Of a stretch of DNA of 64,000 bases, positions 1 through 8,529 are shown in pieces. The DNA comes from Rhodopirellula europaea 6C (GTDB lineage: Bacteria > Planctomycetota > Planctomycetia > Pirellulales > Pirellulaceae). The notes under the pieces are model-generated. The model did no database searches. It was not told the origin of the DNA and saw nothing but the letters and a program-made list of their open reading frames with translations. Position 1 is the stretch's first letter, and every line of letters starts with the position of its first letter. The stretch lies in contig NZ_ANMO01000120.1 in assembly GCF_000338295.1 (NCBI RefSeq), positions 186,001 through 250,000 of the forward strand, in the 5' to 3' direction. The position numbers and the translations under genes are program-made.

Positions 1-46
1 GTCTCTCTAAACCAACCACTTACTCAATCAAGGAATCATCGAACCA

Positions 47-546
47 ATGACCAACCTACTTGAAACGATCCAATCCGGCCGGCAATCGAAGCCGCCCCGT
101 GTCTTGCTCTACGGGGTTGAAGGCATCGGCAAGTCGACCTTCGGCAGTGAAGCTCCCAACCCGATCTTCATTCAAACCGAAGACGGGCTGGATGAGATCA
201 ACTGTGATCGCTTTCCGCTAGCGACGACGTTTGATGATGTCGTTGCGGCGTTGAAGACGCTCGCTAATGAAAAGCATGATTACGAATCTGTCGTGATTGA
301 TTCGCTTGATTGGCTCGAGCGTCTTATCTGGGACAAGCTCTGTCAGCAGTATGCCGTTGAGTCGATTGAAAAGGTCGACGGCGGATACGCACGCGGTTAC
401 ATGCACGCCCTCTCTTTGTGGCGTGACGTGCTGGACCTGCTCGGGACGCTTCGATCTCGCGGAATGGTGATCGTGCTGATCGCTCATTCCAAGGTCGAGC
501 GTTTCGAGGATCCGGAGTCTTCGCCCTACGACCGCTACTCGTCAGG
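47..546 (+). pseudogene. Truncated Sak4-like phage AAA ATPase
   Basis: The first ~165 codons read as a RecA-fold P-loop ATPase of the AAA_24/Sak4 kind that phages use in single-strand annealing and recombination. Walker A GVEGIGKST lies at residues 23-31 and a Walker B-like strand VVIDSLDW at about 82-89. AAGGA sits 12 nt before the ATG. Recognisable family sequence stops after YDRYS near base 540; the frame then runs on for about 29 unrelated codons to a stop at 634, overlapping the next fragment in another frame. The 3' part is therefore lost and the gene is joined to foreign DNA. The family call rests on motif pattern only. Confidence 0.6.
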
Positions 547-765
547 AACTGTACGACGAAGTCTGGTCAATGGCCGGTTCCAAGCTGGCTCCAAAGTACA
601 ACCTCTCAGATGTCGGATTCGCAAAGTTTTGTAAACGATGTGACATCCCACGACCGCCTCGCGGGTATTGGGCGAAACTTGAGGCGGGAAAAAAGGTCAA
701 GAAAACGCCGCTTCCCGAGCATGACGAGGAAGACGAGATTCGCGTTTATGTGCCGGAGCCCGGGG
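540..765 (+). pseudogene. Internal fragment of an uncharacterised protein (ELYDEVW...PPRGYWAK motif)
   Basis: From base 540 the frame reads RQELYDEVWS, then KYNLSDVGFAKFCKRCDIP and PPRGYWAK, followed by an acidic linker. I recognise this as the helical N-terminal motif of a widespread uncharacterised family, often written ELY-x-VW ... PPxGYWAK. It has no start codon of its own in this copy: the conserved sequence begins directly at the junction with the ATPase fragment. Family-like sequence ends near base 765, where an opposite-strand fragment takes over, although the frame stays open to 899. It is a relic caught between two other relics and is unlikely to be functional. No function is assigned. 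Confidence 0.5.
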
Positions 766-1174
766 AAGTCGCCTGTTGGATCAATTCCTCGGCAGGTGTT
801 CCTAGCACAATCCAAGGATTCTCGGTTTCTCCGTTCCCGGCCCGCAACACAATCATGTTTGACTTCAAGATATTGCTCTCGCCCTCGGGCCGAGACTGAT
901 AAATTGGGTCAAACGGATTGTTCGTTTCGATCAAACGCGCTTCTCGCGGACCGGCTCCTTCGCGAGAGAAGACGAACGCGGTGCCGCTGTTACCGAAATC
1001 GACGATCAGGCTTCCGATCTCGTTTCGAGCCTTCAAGTGCTCTTCGACAAACACATCCGCCAAATGATAGTTCGTGCCGAATGCCTTTCCGAGTTTGGGC
1101 ACGCCCGTCTGCAGTGAGATTGGAACTTTGTTAAGCGCCATTGCCCCGGCACCGCTCATGGTGTCGACAATCAA
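766..1174 (-). pseudogene. N-terminal fragment of a SrfB/actin-fold-like ATPase
   Basis: The leftward frame contains SLIVDFGNSGTAF, which resembles the phosphate-1 loop of the actin/Hsp70 fold, and an NPFDPIY motif like those of SrfB-type 'virulence factor' proteins. Those proteins are several hundred residues long; here only ~135 codons remain before the frame enters the neighbouring fragment at about 766. The start could be a TTG at 1174 that overlaps the upstream stop (TTGA), or the ATG at 1159. Close coupling to the 99-residue gene upstream suggests they were once an operon. The SrfB label is tentative; the actin-fold P-loop is the firmer part. Confidence 0.4.
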
Positions 1175-1470
1175 GTCGAGTTGGGTTTCGTTTCCAACCT
1201 GTGTGAGACGAAAAAAATGTAATCTTGCACATCAACGGCAACCCATCGCGTGTGCGTGATACTGCGGTCGCATGCGGCATGTTCTTCAACCAAGCCGACG
1301 ATTTCATGTTCTGACTGTGCCTTGGCTAGTTTCTCTACGGACTGGCTAAGTTGAGCATATTGCCCCTGCATTGCGGGAGGCAATGAGAAGCTTCGGCAAA
1401 CCTGTGTTCCGGTCTTTGGAAGCACGATAAACTGATAAACATTACTAGCTGAAGTTTGGTTAGTGCTCAT
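1171..1470 (-). CDS. Hypothetical protein, 99 aa
   Basis: Complete small frame from an ATG at 1470. The product opens with MSTNQTSASNVYQF and carries a central amphipathic stretch (SQSVEKLAKAQSEHE). No signal peptide, membrane segment or family was recognised. Its stop overlaps a possible TTG start of the actin-like fragment by four bases, so the two probably formed one transcript in the parent operon. It appears intact while everything around it is broken. Its upstream side abuts the AbiE fragments, so its promoter may be lost. Confidence 0.45.
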   Translation of the reverse strand: MSTNQTSASNVYQFIVLPKTGTQVCRSFSLPPAMQGQYAQLSQSVEKLAKAQSEHEIVGLVEEHAACDRSITHTRWVAVDVQDYIFFVSHRLETKPNST

Positions 1471-1496
1471 AGACTCACTCCATGGGAAGCGCATAG

Positions 1497-1648
1497 CGAA
1501 GCCTTTGCAAACGACATCACCACTGCAAACCTATCTCGACTTGATGGCGATGGGCGGACGTGGTGAGGAAGCTGCGAATTCCATCTACGACAAGTATTTT
1601 CGATCCTTGTTCGACCAAGCCGAAGGCGATGCAAAGGCATTTACATGA
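1497..1648 (+). pseudogene. C-terminal remnant of AbiEi-type antitoxin
   Basis: The frame ending at 1648 reads SPLQTYLDLMAMGGRGEEAA followed by a short helical tail. The QTYLDL...GGRGEEAA signature is typical of the last ~50 residues of AbiEi-family antitoxins/transcriptional repressors. The winged-helix N-terminal part is absent: the frame begins in DNA belonging to the leftward 99-residue gene's upstream side. Its stop overlaps the ATG of the next gene by four bases (ATGA), the usual coupling in abiEi-abiEii pairs, which supports the identity. It cannot act as a repressor in this form. Confidence 0.55.
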
Positions 1649-1962
1649 AACAAGAGGAAGCAGCTTATCGTGTGATGTTAGAAGCCACAGCGTTGTTGAA
1701 CGAATGCGGTGAGCTTGTCGTGGTTGGCGGCTGGGTTCCAGAAATTCATTTCCCGAAGCAAAGCCATATTGGTTCCATCGACGTGGATGTCGTTCTTGAT
1801 CCGTCGACGTTCGATAAAAAACGTTCTTTGCATGATCACTTGGTTGCTGCGGGCTACCGATTGGATTCATTGCAGCATATAAACCGCATTGCTGATCTAG
1901 AGAATCGTCGCTGGCCAACGGTCATTAAAAAACCTATTCGTAATGTACGACCAACGTATTGA
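1645..1962 (+). pseudogene. N-terminal fragment of AbiEii-type nucleotidyltransferase toxin
   Basis: Starts with an ATG overlapping the antitoxin remnant. Residues 20-55 give ELVVVGGWVPEIHF and GSIDVDVVLD, matching the nucleotidyltransferase core (GG-W, then the G-S-x-D-x-D metal-binding motif) of type IV AbiEii toxins. Full toxins are near 300 residues; toxin-like sequence stops around codon 78 (LDSLQH). The remaining 27 codons look like a different, unidentified tail before a stop at 1962. With its antitoxin also gutted, the pair is a dead type IV module. The alternative, a divergent short MNT-like protein, is less likely given the abrupt loss of similarity. Confidence 0.55.
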
Positions 1963-2030
1963 TGGAGAAGACTCTCTGACGATTCGCCCTGTTCCAATTT
2001 GAACGACGCATTTTTCCCTGTTCCACATCA

Positions 2031-3740
2031 ATGAAACATTTTAAACACCCCGTTTCACTTGCGCTGATCGCTCTGGTCTTCTGCAATTTGAGTAAGGCTC
2101 AAACTCTTTCGCAAGAAACGCAACGAGAAGAGTCGGCTACCCCGCAGAAGGCTGCTTGGGGCGACCTCGGAAATGGCACATTTAAGAACCCGTTCTTGTT
2201 GGCCGACTACAACAACCTGGATGTCATTCGAGTCGGCCAGGACTTCTACATGATTTCCGCATCGCACCATTTCATGGGCATGCCGGTGCTGCATTCCAGG
2301 GACATGGTCAACTGGACGCTGATCGCTCGGATCAGCCGCAAGTTGAAAATCAATGAACGATACAACACGCCCGGACAGGCCTACCAACATGGAACATGGG
2401 CACCCGCCATTCGATTTTATGAGGGCAAATTCTTTGTTTACGTCTGCACGCCTCAGGAAGGCCTGCTGCTTTCAACAGCAACGAATCCGGCCGGCCCGTG
2501 GAGTCCCTGGCAACTCATACGTAACGAGAAAAACTGGGAAGACCCGTGTCCCTTGTGGGATGATGTGAAGGACGCGGGAGGTGATGGCCCGGATGGAAGA
2601 CAGGCCTATTTGATCCGAAGTCGCCTGGGAGCAGGACCGCTGATCGTTCACAAGATGAGCTGGGATGGGACGAAGGTTGCCGGTAAAGGAAAGATCGTTG
2701 CAAGAGGCCCAGTGCTCGAAGGTCCCAAGTTCCACAAACGGAACGGTGAGTACTACATCTTTTCGCCAGAAGGTGGCATCGACAAAGGCTATCAGGTCGT
2801 GCTCCGTTCTCGCAATATTTGGGGACCTTACGAGAAACGAAAAACGCTTGAACAGGGTTCGACCAACATCAATGGTCCGCATCAGGGATCATGGATCGAT
2901 CTGGATAGCGGAGAGTCCTGGTTTTATCACTTTCAACAACATATGGCCTGGGGACGCATCGGACATTTGCAACCGGCGGGTTGGGATGAAAATGGGTGGC
3001 CGTGGATGGGAAAGGATCACGACGGGAACGGCATCGGTGAACCCGTGTCGCGTTCTCCAAAGCCCGATGTTGGAAAAGCGTTCCCCGTTTTGCTTCCACA
3101 AAGCTCGGATGAATTTGCAAGTGATTCGCTTGGTCTGCAATGGCTCTGGAATCACAATCCGGACGACTCGTTCTGGTCATTGAAAGAGCGGCCCGGTTGG
3201 CTCCGGCTCAAAGCCAAACCGATTTCCTCCAAGCCCGGGATCGCCGGAGTTCGCAATCTGCAAATCCCGTTTGTCGAAGACAGCATTCACTTCGCCTACA
3301 ACACGCTCGTCCAACTAGCGATGGGAAAGGAATGTTCGGCAACCATCAAGATGGATGCAAGTCAGATGACTGAGGGCCAGCGGGCTGGTGCAACGCTGTT
3401 CGGAAAAAACTACGGCTGGATTGGATTGGTGAAAGAGAATGGGAAGCTGAAGATTCGAGCCAACATCAAAGGCAAGTATTTCAATGGGCCCGAACTTCAG
3501 GGAGATACGATTTATCTGAAGCTCGCCATCAACGCTCCGTCCAATCCTTGCTTCTATTTCAGCACCGATGGTTCAAAATTCCAGCGGCTTGGGGACAACT
3601 ATTCGGTCGGGCGCGACTGGTTCGAGGGAATCAAATTCGGCCTGTTTACCTACCACCTGAGTCAGGCTTCGGCGGCAGGTCATGTAGATTTCGACTACTT
3701 TCGATACAAAAGTGATTGGGGAAGAACAAGAGGGCAGTAG
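2031..3740 (+). CDS. Secreted glycoside hydrolase family 43 protein (beta-xylosidase/arabinofuranosidase type)
   Basis: Encodes 569 residues with a Sec signal peptide (about 1-23, cut after SKA). Residues ~50-340 form the five-bladed GH43 propeller: NPFLLADY...DVIRVG near 53-69, the WEDP motif with D171, and VLEGPKF with E230 as candidate general acid. Residues ~355-560 resemble the concanavalin-like C-terminal domain of GH43 xylosidases. The likely role is release of xylose or arabinose from hemicellulose in the periplasm or outside. The strand carrying the general base reads ADYNNLDVIRV where many homologues have a DPD triplet. It is convergent with the CE15-GH10 gene, 18 bp between stops, suggesting a shared xylan theme. 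Confidence 0.82.
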   Translation: MKHFKHPVSLALIALVFCNLSKAQTLSQETQREESATPQKAAWGDLGNGTFKNPFLLADYNNLDVIRVGQDFYMISASHHFMGMPVLHSRDMVNWTLIARISRKLKINERYNTPGQAYQHGTWAPAIRFYEGKFFVYVCTPQEGLLLSTATNPAGPWSPWQLIRNEKNWEDPCPLWDDVKDAGGDGPDGRQAYLIRSRLGAGPLIVHKMSWDGTKVAGKGKIVARGPVLEGPKFHKRNGEYYIFSPEGGIDKGYQVVLRSRNIWGPYEKRKTLEQGSTNINGPHQGSWIDLDSGESWFYHFQQHMAWGRIGHLQPAGWDENGWPWMGKDHDGNGIGEPVSRSPKPDVGKAFPVLLPQSSDEFASDSLGLQWLWNHNPDDSFWSLKERPGWLRLKAKPISSKPGIAGVRNLQIPFVEDSIHFAYNTLVQLAMGKECSATIKMDASQMTEGQRAGATLFGKNYGWIGLVKENGKLKIRANIKGKYFNGPELQGDTIYLKLAINAPSNPCFYFSTDGSKFQRLGDNYSVGRDWFEGIKFGLFTYHLSQASAAGHVDFDYFRYKSDWGRTRGQ

Positions 3741-3758
3741 CCGTTAGTGTTGGGCTGC

Positions 3759-6503
3759 TCAGTTGTTTAGTAACTCGTAAACGGCATCGAACGCCGGTTT
3801 GGGATTTCGCTGGCGATCAAACAGTAGCGGGTGATTGACCCGCTCCCATGGGAAGTAATTCAGCCAACTTTGGCCATCGTGAAGGTTCCAAAAAGAGACT
3901 CGCGCGATGATGTCGCGGTACTCGTGAAACAGCTTGAACAGTTCGACGTACTGCTGGACCATCTGCTGTTCGATTTCTGGCGGCATGCCGTCCTTGTAAG
4001 GATCGAACGTTTTTAGTTCGTCGCGATACTTGTTTCCGTCCGCCCACCAGCGGCCTCGCTTGACCACGTCGATGTCGAGTTCGGAAACCACGACCTGGAT
4101 GTCGAGCTTGCGAAGCTCATCGAAGGTCGTGCGGAGTTCTGACAATGAGTTGTCGCCCAGTTCAAAATGCCCCTGCATGCCGTAAGCGTCGACAGGGGCT
4201 CCGGCGGCTTTCAATTTCGTCAGCAGTTCAATCAGCTTCTCACGTTTGCCGGGTTTGTGTCCGTTGTAGTCGTTGTAAATCAGCAGAGCGTCGGGATCGT
4301 GTGCACGGGCGGTCTTGAACGCAGTGACGATGAAGTCCATTCCGGTCGTTCGCGAGTACACCGAATCACGCAGCAAGCCATCGTTGCTGTCGCCGATGGC
4401 TTCGTTGACGACATCCCAGTGAGTGGCCACGTCGGCGTAACGGCTGACGACGGTCTTGACGTGATTTTGAATTCGCTGCAACAGCTTCTCTCGCGAGACG
4501 GGCTTTTCACCCTCGTTCATCATCCATTGGTCCGTCCGGTCATCCTTGGCCCAAACAAGGCAATGGCCAACCATTTCCAGGTTGTGTTTTCGGGCGAAGT
4601 CGGCGAACGCATCACTCGGCTCAAACTTCCATTCATTTTCCTGCGGATGAATGCCCTGCGGCTTCATGCAGTTTTCGGGAGTCACAATTTGAAAGTGCCT
4701 GCGAATCAGTGCTGCGTCTTCCGCGTTCTGGACAACGCGATGTCCGACACCGACACCGATCTTGAACCGCTTGCCGACCGCATCTTTGAGGCTTGGCTCT
4801 GCTTTGGCAGCGTCGAGGGCGTCTGCGCCGAACGGGTAGGTTGTGATTCCGATGCGATCGAGCAAGGCTCCGTTTTCGCGGTACTTGATGGTCAGCGTGT
4901 GCTTGCCGACGGTTGGCTTGAACGCGTGGAGCTTGACCCATTGCCAGCCTTTGGTTCCCAGGCCGTTGGCCGCAACGAAATCACCGTCGTCGACCTGAAC
5001 CCAAAACGAATCGTCGTCCGCCGATGGACAGTTCACCCGAGCGTGGATGTAGTACTTCGCGTCTTTGGTGGTTGTGAACGGAATCGTCACTGCTCCACTG
5101 TCGCCAGCGGGTACGGCTTGAGGGCTTTCGAGGCTGGGCTTGATCGTGATGTACTTTCCGGCAGAAGCGTCCTCAGCGGATTTGATCTGCCAGTCCGAAC
5201 CGGGCTCCATCGCTTCGGCTTCGAACGTGAAGGTCTCGATGTTCTCGCCATCCAAGGTTGGGAACGTCGACTTTCCTTTCGTCCAACCGTCGTACCAGAA
5301 CTCGTGCTCGACCAAATCGAACGGATGCTTGGTGACGTCTGTCTTGGCGTCGGACTTGCCCAGCAGGAATCTATCGACGAACGCTTCGACTTCCGGTCGC
5401 TGGCTGGCAGGAAGCTGACAGTGCGGATGTCCAGCGACGATCGAGAAACCAAACCGATCGCCGATGCCGAACGTCTTCCAAACTTCATGAGCGGCGCGGC
5501 ATGAAACGTATCCGGATTCATCGGCGAGCCATTCGTAATCTGGATTACCGAGTACCAACAAGGCTCGCGGAGCCACCATCGCCATCAATTCGTGATGGTC
5601 GTACGGCAGTTTGTCGACGGCGGCTGAGAATTGAAACATGTCTTCCCGAAACCACGCTCGACTGGTTTTGCCGAGCGTTTCCACATTGCCAAGTGTTTCG
5701 GAAACTCGCCACGCCGCCGCGCCGCCACCGCCGGATTCCTGGGCGATCGTCAAAGCGATGCGTTCGTCGAATGCTCCGGCAAACAGTGCCATCTTTCCAG
5801 CGAACGAACAGCCCGTCACGGCCAGTCGTTTGCGGTCGATCGGCAGATCTTTTTCGACCAACTCGAGGCCGTCGATGATACGGCTGATTCCCCATGGCCA
5901 AGCTGCGTAGGCGCCGATGTGTGTGAGATCGGGGTAAAGCCGATTGATCGGTTCGTTGCCGCGCTTCTGCTGGTGAGCCATCACCTGAGCGAAGTTGAAC
6001 GAGATCGTCGCAACGTTGCGACTGGTGAAGATATCGGCAGGCAAACTTCCCGTGCCGCCACCAAAGCCGATTCCAATCACGGCGGGGAACGGGCCGTCGC
6101 CTTTTGGAAGACGCACTCGCGCAGTGAGCGTCAGGGTCTCGCCATTTTCGGTCGCCTTTACGGTGAGATTGCCGTCTTTGAAGGTGGCCGCAATGTCTTT
6201 CGGACGCCCGGGTTTTTCTCCGACGCCGTACCGTTCGATTTCTGCTTTGATTTCTGAGCGGCGACGAGCCCAGTTTTTAAATTCCGTGGAACGTCCGCTT
6301 CCGTCCGACCAGGCAAACGGATCAGGAAGGGGCCGAACCGGTGGCAACTGATCGAATTCGGGCAACACGGGCTTCGGGAATTCCGAACCCGTGTGCTCAA
6401 CGTGATAAACAAGCGGAATGTCCTGTGCGAGGCAATCAACCGGGGCGAAGATGGAAAGTGTGATCATGGAGATGATCACGGGCAGTGGCGTGGGTTTAGG
6501 CAT
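3759..6503 (-). CDS. Bifunctional glucuronoyl esterase (CE15) - carbohydrate-binding domain - GH10 xylanase
   Basis: A 914-residue secreted enzyme. After a signal peptide (~1-26) residues ~40-400 are a CE15 4-O-methyl-glucuronoyl methylesterase-type hydrolase: nucleophile S233 in GCSFAGK, candidate acid E256 in AQES, and His in AGHPHC (359/361). Residues ~425-557 form a beta-rich module resembling CBM35/CBM6-type binding domains. Residues ~572-914 are a GH10 endo-xylanase with acid/base E701 (WDVVNEA) and nucleophile E808 (VVVSELD). CE15 cuts the ester between lignin and xylan glucuronic acid and GH10 cuts the xylan chain, so one protein could do both. Catalytic residues of both domains are present. 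Confidence 0.9.
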   Translation of the reverse strand: MPKPTPLPVIISMITLSIFAPVDCLAQDIPLVYHVEHTGSEFPKPVLPEFDQLPPVRPLPDPFAWSDGSGRSTEFKNWARRRSEIKAEIERYGVGEKPGRPKDIAATFKDGNLTVKATENGETLTLTARVRLPKGDGPFPAVIGIGFGGGTGSLPADIFTSRNVATISFNFAQVMAHQQKRGNEPINRLYPDLTHIGAYAAWPWGISRIIDGLELVEKDLPIDRKRLAVTGCSFAGKMALFAGAFDERIALTIAQESGGGGAAAWRVSETLGNVETLGKTSRAWFREDMFQFSAAVDKLPYDHHELMAMVAPRALLVLGNPDYEWLADESGYVSCRAAHEVWKTFGIGDRFGFSIVAGHPHCQLPASQRPEVEAFVDRFLLGKSDAKTDVTKHPFDLVEHEFWYDGWTKGKSTFPTLDGENIETFTFEAEAMEPGSDWQIKSAEDASAGKYITIKPSLESPQAVPAGDSGAVTIPFTTTKDAKYYIHARVNCPSADDDSFWVQVDDGDFVAANGLGTKGWQWVKLHAFKPTVGKHTLTIKYRENGALLDRIGITTYPFGADALDAAKAEPSLKDAVGKRFKIGVGVGHRVVQNAEDAALIRRHFQIVTPENCMKPQGIHPQENEWKFEPSDAFADFARKHNLEMVGHCLVWAKDDRTDQWMMNEGEKPVSREKLLQRIQNHVKTVVSRYADVATHWDVVNEAIGDSNDGLLRDSVYSRTTGMDFIVTAFKTARAHDPDALLIYNDYNGHKPGKREKLIELLTKLKAAGAPVDAYGMQGHFELGDNSLSELRTTFDELRKLDIQVVVSELDIDVVKRGRWWADGNKYRDELKTFDPYKDGMPPEIEQQMVQQYVELFKLFHEYRDIIARVSFWNLHDGQSWLNYFPWERVNHPLLFDRQRNPKPAFDAVYELLNN

Positions 6504-6642
6504 GCTATTGAGGCTCCGGGGGCGACGCTGTTGCTAATGCGTTCGCGGGTAGCCTGAAAATCCTTCGCTCCTTTCGGAAGAAAGCTGCAACTCTCGCGAA
6601 GGATTCGCTTTGGTGACGCGAACGTAGTTATGCCGCGGTGAT

Positions 6643-7015
6643 TTGGAGCGGCAAGTTCGCGTTCAGAATACAGGAAAAGCAGAAGTGATTCTTTCTGGTG
6701 ACGACATCCGTCATGCCGCTGTTCGATTTGCTGCCGTGGTGTGCTGGATTGTGTTAAGTGTTGCATCTCAGGCCAACGGACAAGAGCCGTCTCCCAGTTT
6801 GATGGGACAGCTTAGCGACGATGTTTGGAAGCTTCGGGTCAATCTTTCCGATGCCGAATACAAAACGCTCGAACCGGCTGTACCTCAGGCGGGATTCGGT
6901 GGGCCAGCCGCTCCTCCGAGCGGGCAGAATCGAGGAGACTCGCGTCGGGAGAAGGCTGGGAACCTGTTCGGAGTTCAGTTTCCGTGGGTGGCCCCTTATC
7001 GAACTGTCATTTTGG
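6643..7015 (+). pseudogene. N-terminal fragment of a CotH-like secreted protein
   Basis: The frame holds a hydrophobic signal-like stretch (FAAVVCWIVLSVASQANG), then VWKLRVNLSDAEYKTLEP, a Gly/Pro-rich loop and NLFGVQFPW. This order (beta strand, PG-rich loop, NxFGVxFPW) is how planctomycete CotH-family proteins begin, normally running for 400 or more residues. Here the match ends at FPW near 7010; the frame continues without family features to 7107. No clear ATG heads the frame (the upstream codon at 6643 is TTG), so the 5' end may also be damaged. The assignment is pattern-based and tentative. Confidence 0.4.
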
Positions 7016-7165
7016 CTGGGTTATTTGATTCGCGTCTCCGATCTCCTCTTTTGCTGTGCCGAACGAAAACTGCAGACCGGCACGGAGACATTAGCCGACG
7101 GTCGTAGAGACTTTCTTGATTTGCTTTCTGCGATGATGGGGGCCTTGGGCATCCGAACGACGTCT

Positions 7166-7870
7166 TTAGCAGAAACGAGAGGTGCGTCGCATCACATTTC
7201 GACGGACCCTGTCGCGTTCGTCGGAAGTCATTTCCTCATAGCCTTGCATGGCGTCTCTGAACTTTGGTGATTGTTCTTTTTCGTCCTGAAAGTATGTCTT
7301 GGTTTTGTACATGACGTATGCCAAAGCTTCGTTGTTGTTGAGATTGAACAAGAGCCTGACCAAAGCGCTCATCAACTCGTTGAACGCGCCAGGGCGTTTT
7401 GATGCCGGCATCGTCTCAAGTTTATAGAGATCGCCCTCGTCCATCACTTCAATATCGAACTTTGCTCTATCGAACCGATTGCCAATCGGACTTTTCCAAC
7501 TCTTGTCGTAGTGCGTTTGCCAGCTTCCGATTGACCAACCTTCGGTCAGATGCCTGTCGATGTCATCGCCAATGTAGGCAAGTGGCCCTCCGCCACAGTC
7601 AGCGACAGTCGTCGCGATGAATCGGTCCCGATCGACATCCCAGGTGATATTTCTTATTCGATATCCAAGCGGTTGGCCGTCGCCTTCTATCGAGCGTCCT
7701 GCGATCGCAATCTTGCCGTCGGGCGGAAATGGAAGCTGGAGCGTGCGAGTCATTACGATCCCGTCTCCCCAGTCCTGCATCAGTGGCGTAAAGAAAAGAT
7801 GCAGGTCCAATTCAACTGTGTACCGAAGGTCTCTACCGCGAGACCCGTTCGCATCTTTGCTATCGCTCAT
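7166..7870 (-). CDS. Hypothetical protein, 234 aa, downstream of the Fic gene
   Basis: ATG start 29 bp after the stop of the Fic gene, so probably co-transcribed with the HTH/Fic pair. The product is soluble and charged, with a beta-rich first half (LDLHLFFTP, then LPFPPDGKIAI) and a helical second half ending in many Arg residues (DERDRVRRNVMRRTSR). No signal peptide or membrane segment, and no family recognised. Possibilities include a cargo gene of the same mobile unit or an unrelated neighbour. Function unknown. Confidence 0.55.
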   Translation of the reverse strand: MSDSKDANGSRGRDLRYTVELDLHLFFTPLMQDWGDGIVMTRTLQLPFPPDGKIAIAGRSIEGDGQPLGYRIRNITWDVDRDRFIATTVADCGGGPLAYIGDDIDRHLTEGWSIGSWQTHYDKSWKSPIGNRFDRAKFDIEVMDEGDLYKLETMPASKRPGAFNELMSALVRLLFNLNNNEALAYVMYKTKTYFQDEKEQSPKFRDAMQGYEEMTSDERDRVRRNVMRRTSRFC

Positions 7871-7899
7871 TTGTCTCGGGCCTCAAGGAATCTGCGTGG

Positions 7900-8529
7900 T
7901 TACTCGCTGAACCTCTGGTGCAAGTCAATCAGCGGTCCATAGTTTCGTGAGTCAGCCTCCTTGATTGCGGCAATGTATTCATCGCGAATCGGGCTCTCGG
8001 TGTCGCGAAGATGAGTGGCGGGCCAAAGCGTGACTGGTTGTTCATGTTGCATCAGCCACACGTTTGCCAAGAGTCTCGCCCATCGACCATTGCCGTCTTC
8101 AAAGGGATGCACCCAAACGGCACGGTGATGGAATTCGGCTGCTGTTGCAAAGACCAACGCACCGACTTCATTGTGTCGCTTATCGGCTTCCATCGCGATG
8201 ACGCCCAGTTCCGCTGCGATGATGTTGGGACTCACACCGATGTTCTTCTCGGTGGATCGGATCTCGCCAGCCCAACTCCAAATCGAACCAAGCATCTCAC
8301 GATGTAGTCCTAGCAGCCACTCAAAATTGAACGGTGCGATCTTTCGAGATGGTTTCGAGAGCAAGTACTTTTCGGTCACTCGCAGAATCGACGCGAACTC
8401 GGCCTCGTTGAGTTCGCGACGTGTTTTCACTGTCTTGAGTTTGAGACCTGCCCCATCAAAAGGCGTATCGTCATCTTTTCCGCTCGAACCAAAACCGAGC
8501 TTTGCATCCTTGCCACTGCCCGCATTCAT
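7900..8529 (-). CDS. Fic/DOC family protein, 'mobile mystery protein B' type
   Basis: A Fic-fold enzyme with the full active-site loop HPFEDGNGRWAR, in which His is the catalytic base and the DGNGR segment binds the nucleotide phosphates. The expected reaction is transfer of AMP or another phosphate-containing group onto a target hydroxyl. The ~209-residue length and gene order match the Fic half of the mob_myst_A/B pair. The ATG at 8529 overlaps the stop of the upstream HTH gene (ATGA); an in-frame GTG at 8538 is less likely. The tight coupling suggests toxin-antitoxin behaviour, which is inferred rather than shown. Confidence 0.82.
   Translation of the reverse strand: MNAGSGKDAKLGFGSSGKDDDTPFDGAGLKLKTVKTRRELNEAEFASILRVTEKYLLSKPSRKIAPFNFEWLLGLHREMLGSIWSWAGEIRSTEKNIGVSPNIIAAELGVIAMEADKRHNEVGALVFATAAEFHHRAVWVHPFEDGNGRWARLLANVWLMQHEQPVTLWPATHLRDTESPIRDEYIAAIKEADSRNYGPLIDLHQRFSE

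Noticed and set aside
4167-5504. A 445-codon open frame on the + strand antisense to the CE15-GH10 gene.
   Set aside because: It lies entirely within a clear gene on the other strand; its composition is that of a reverse-frame shadow and no family motif is visible.
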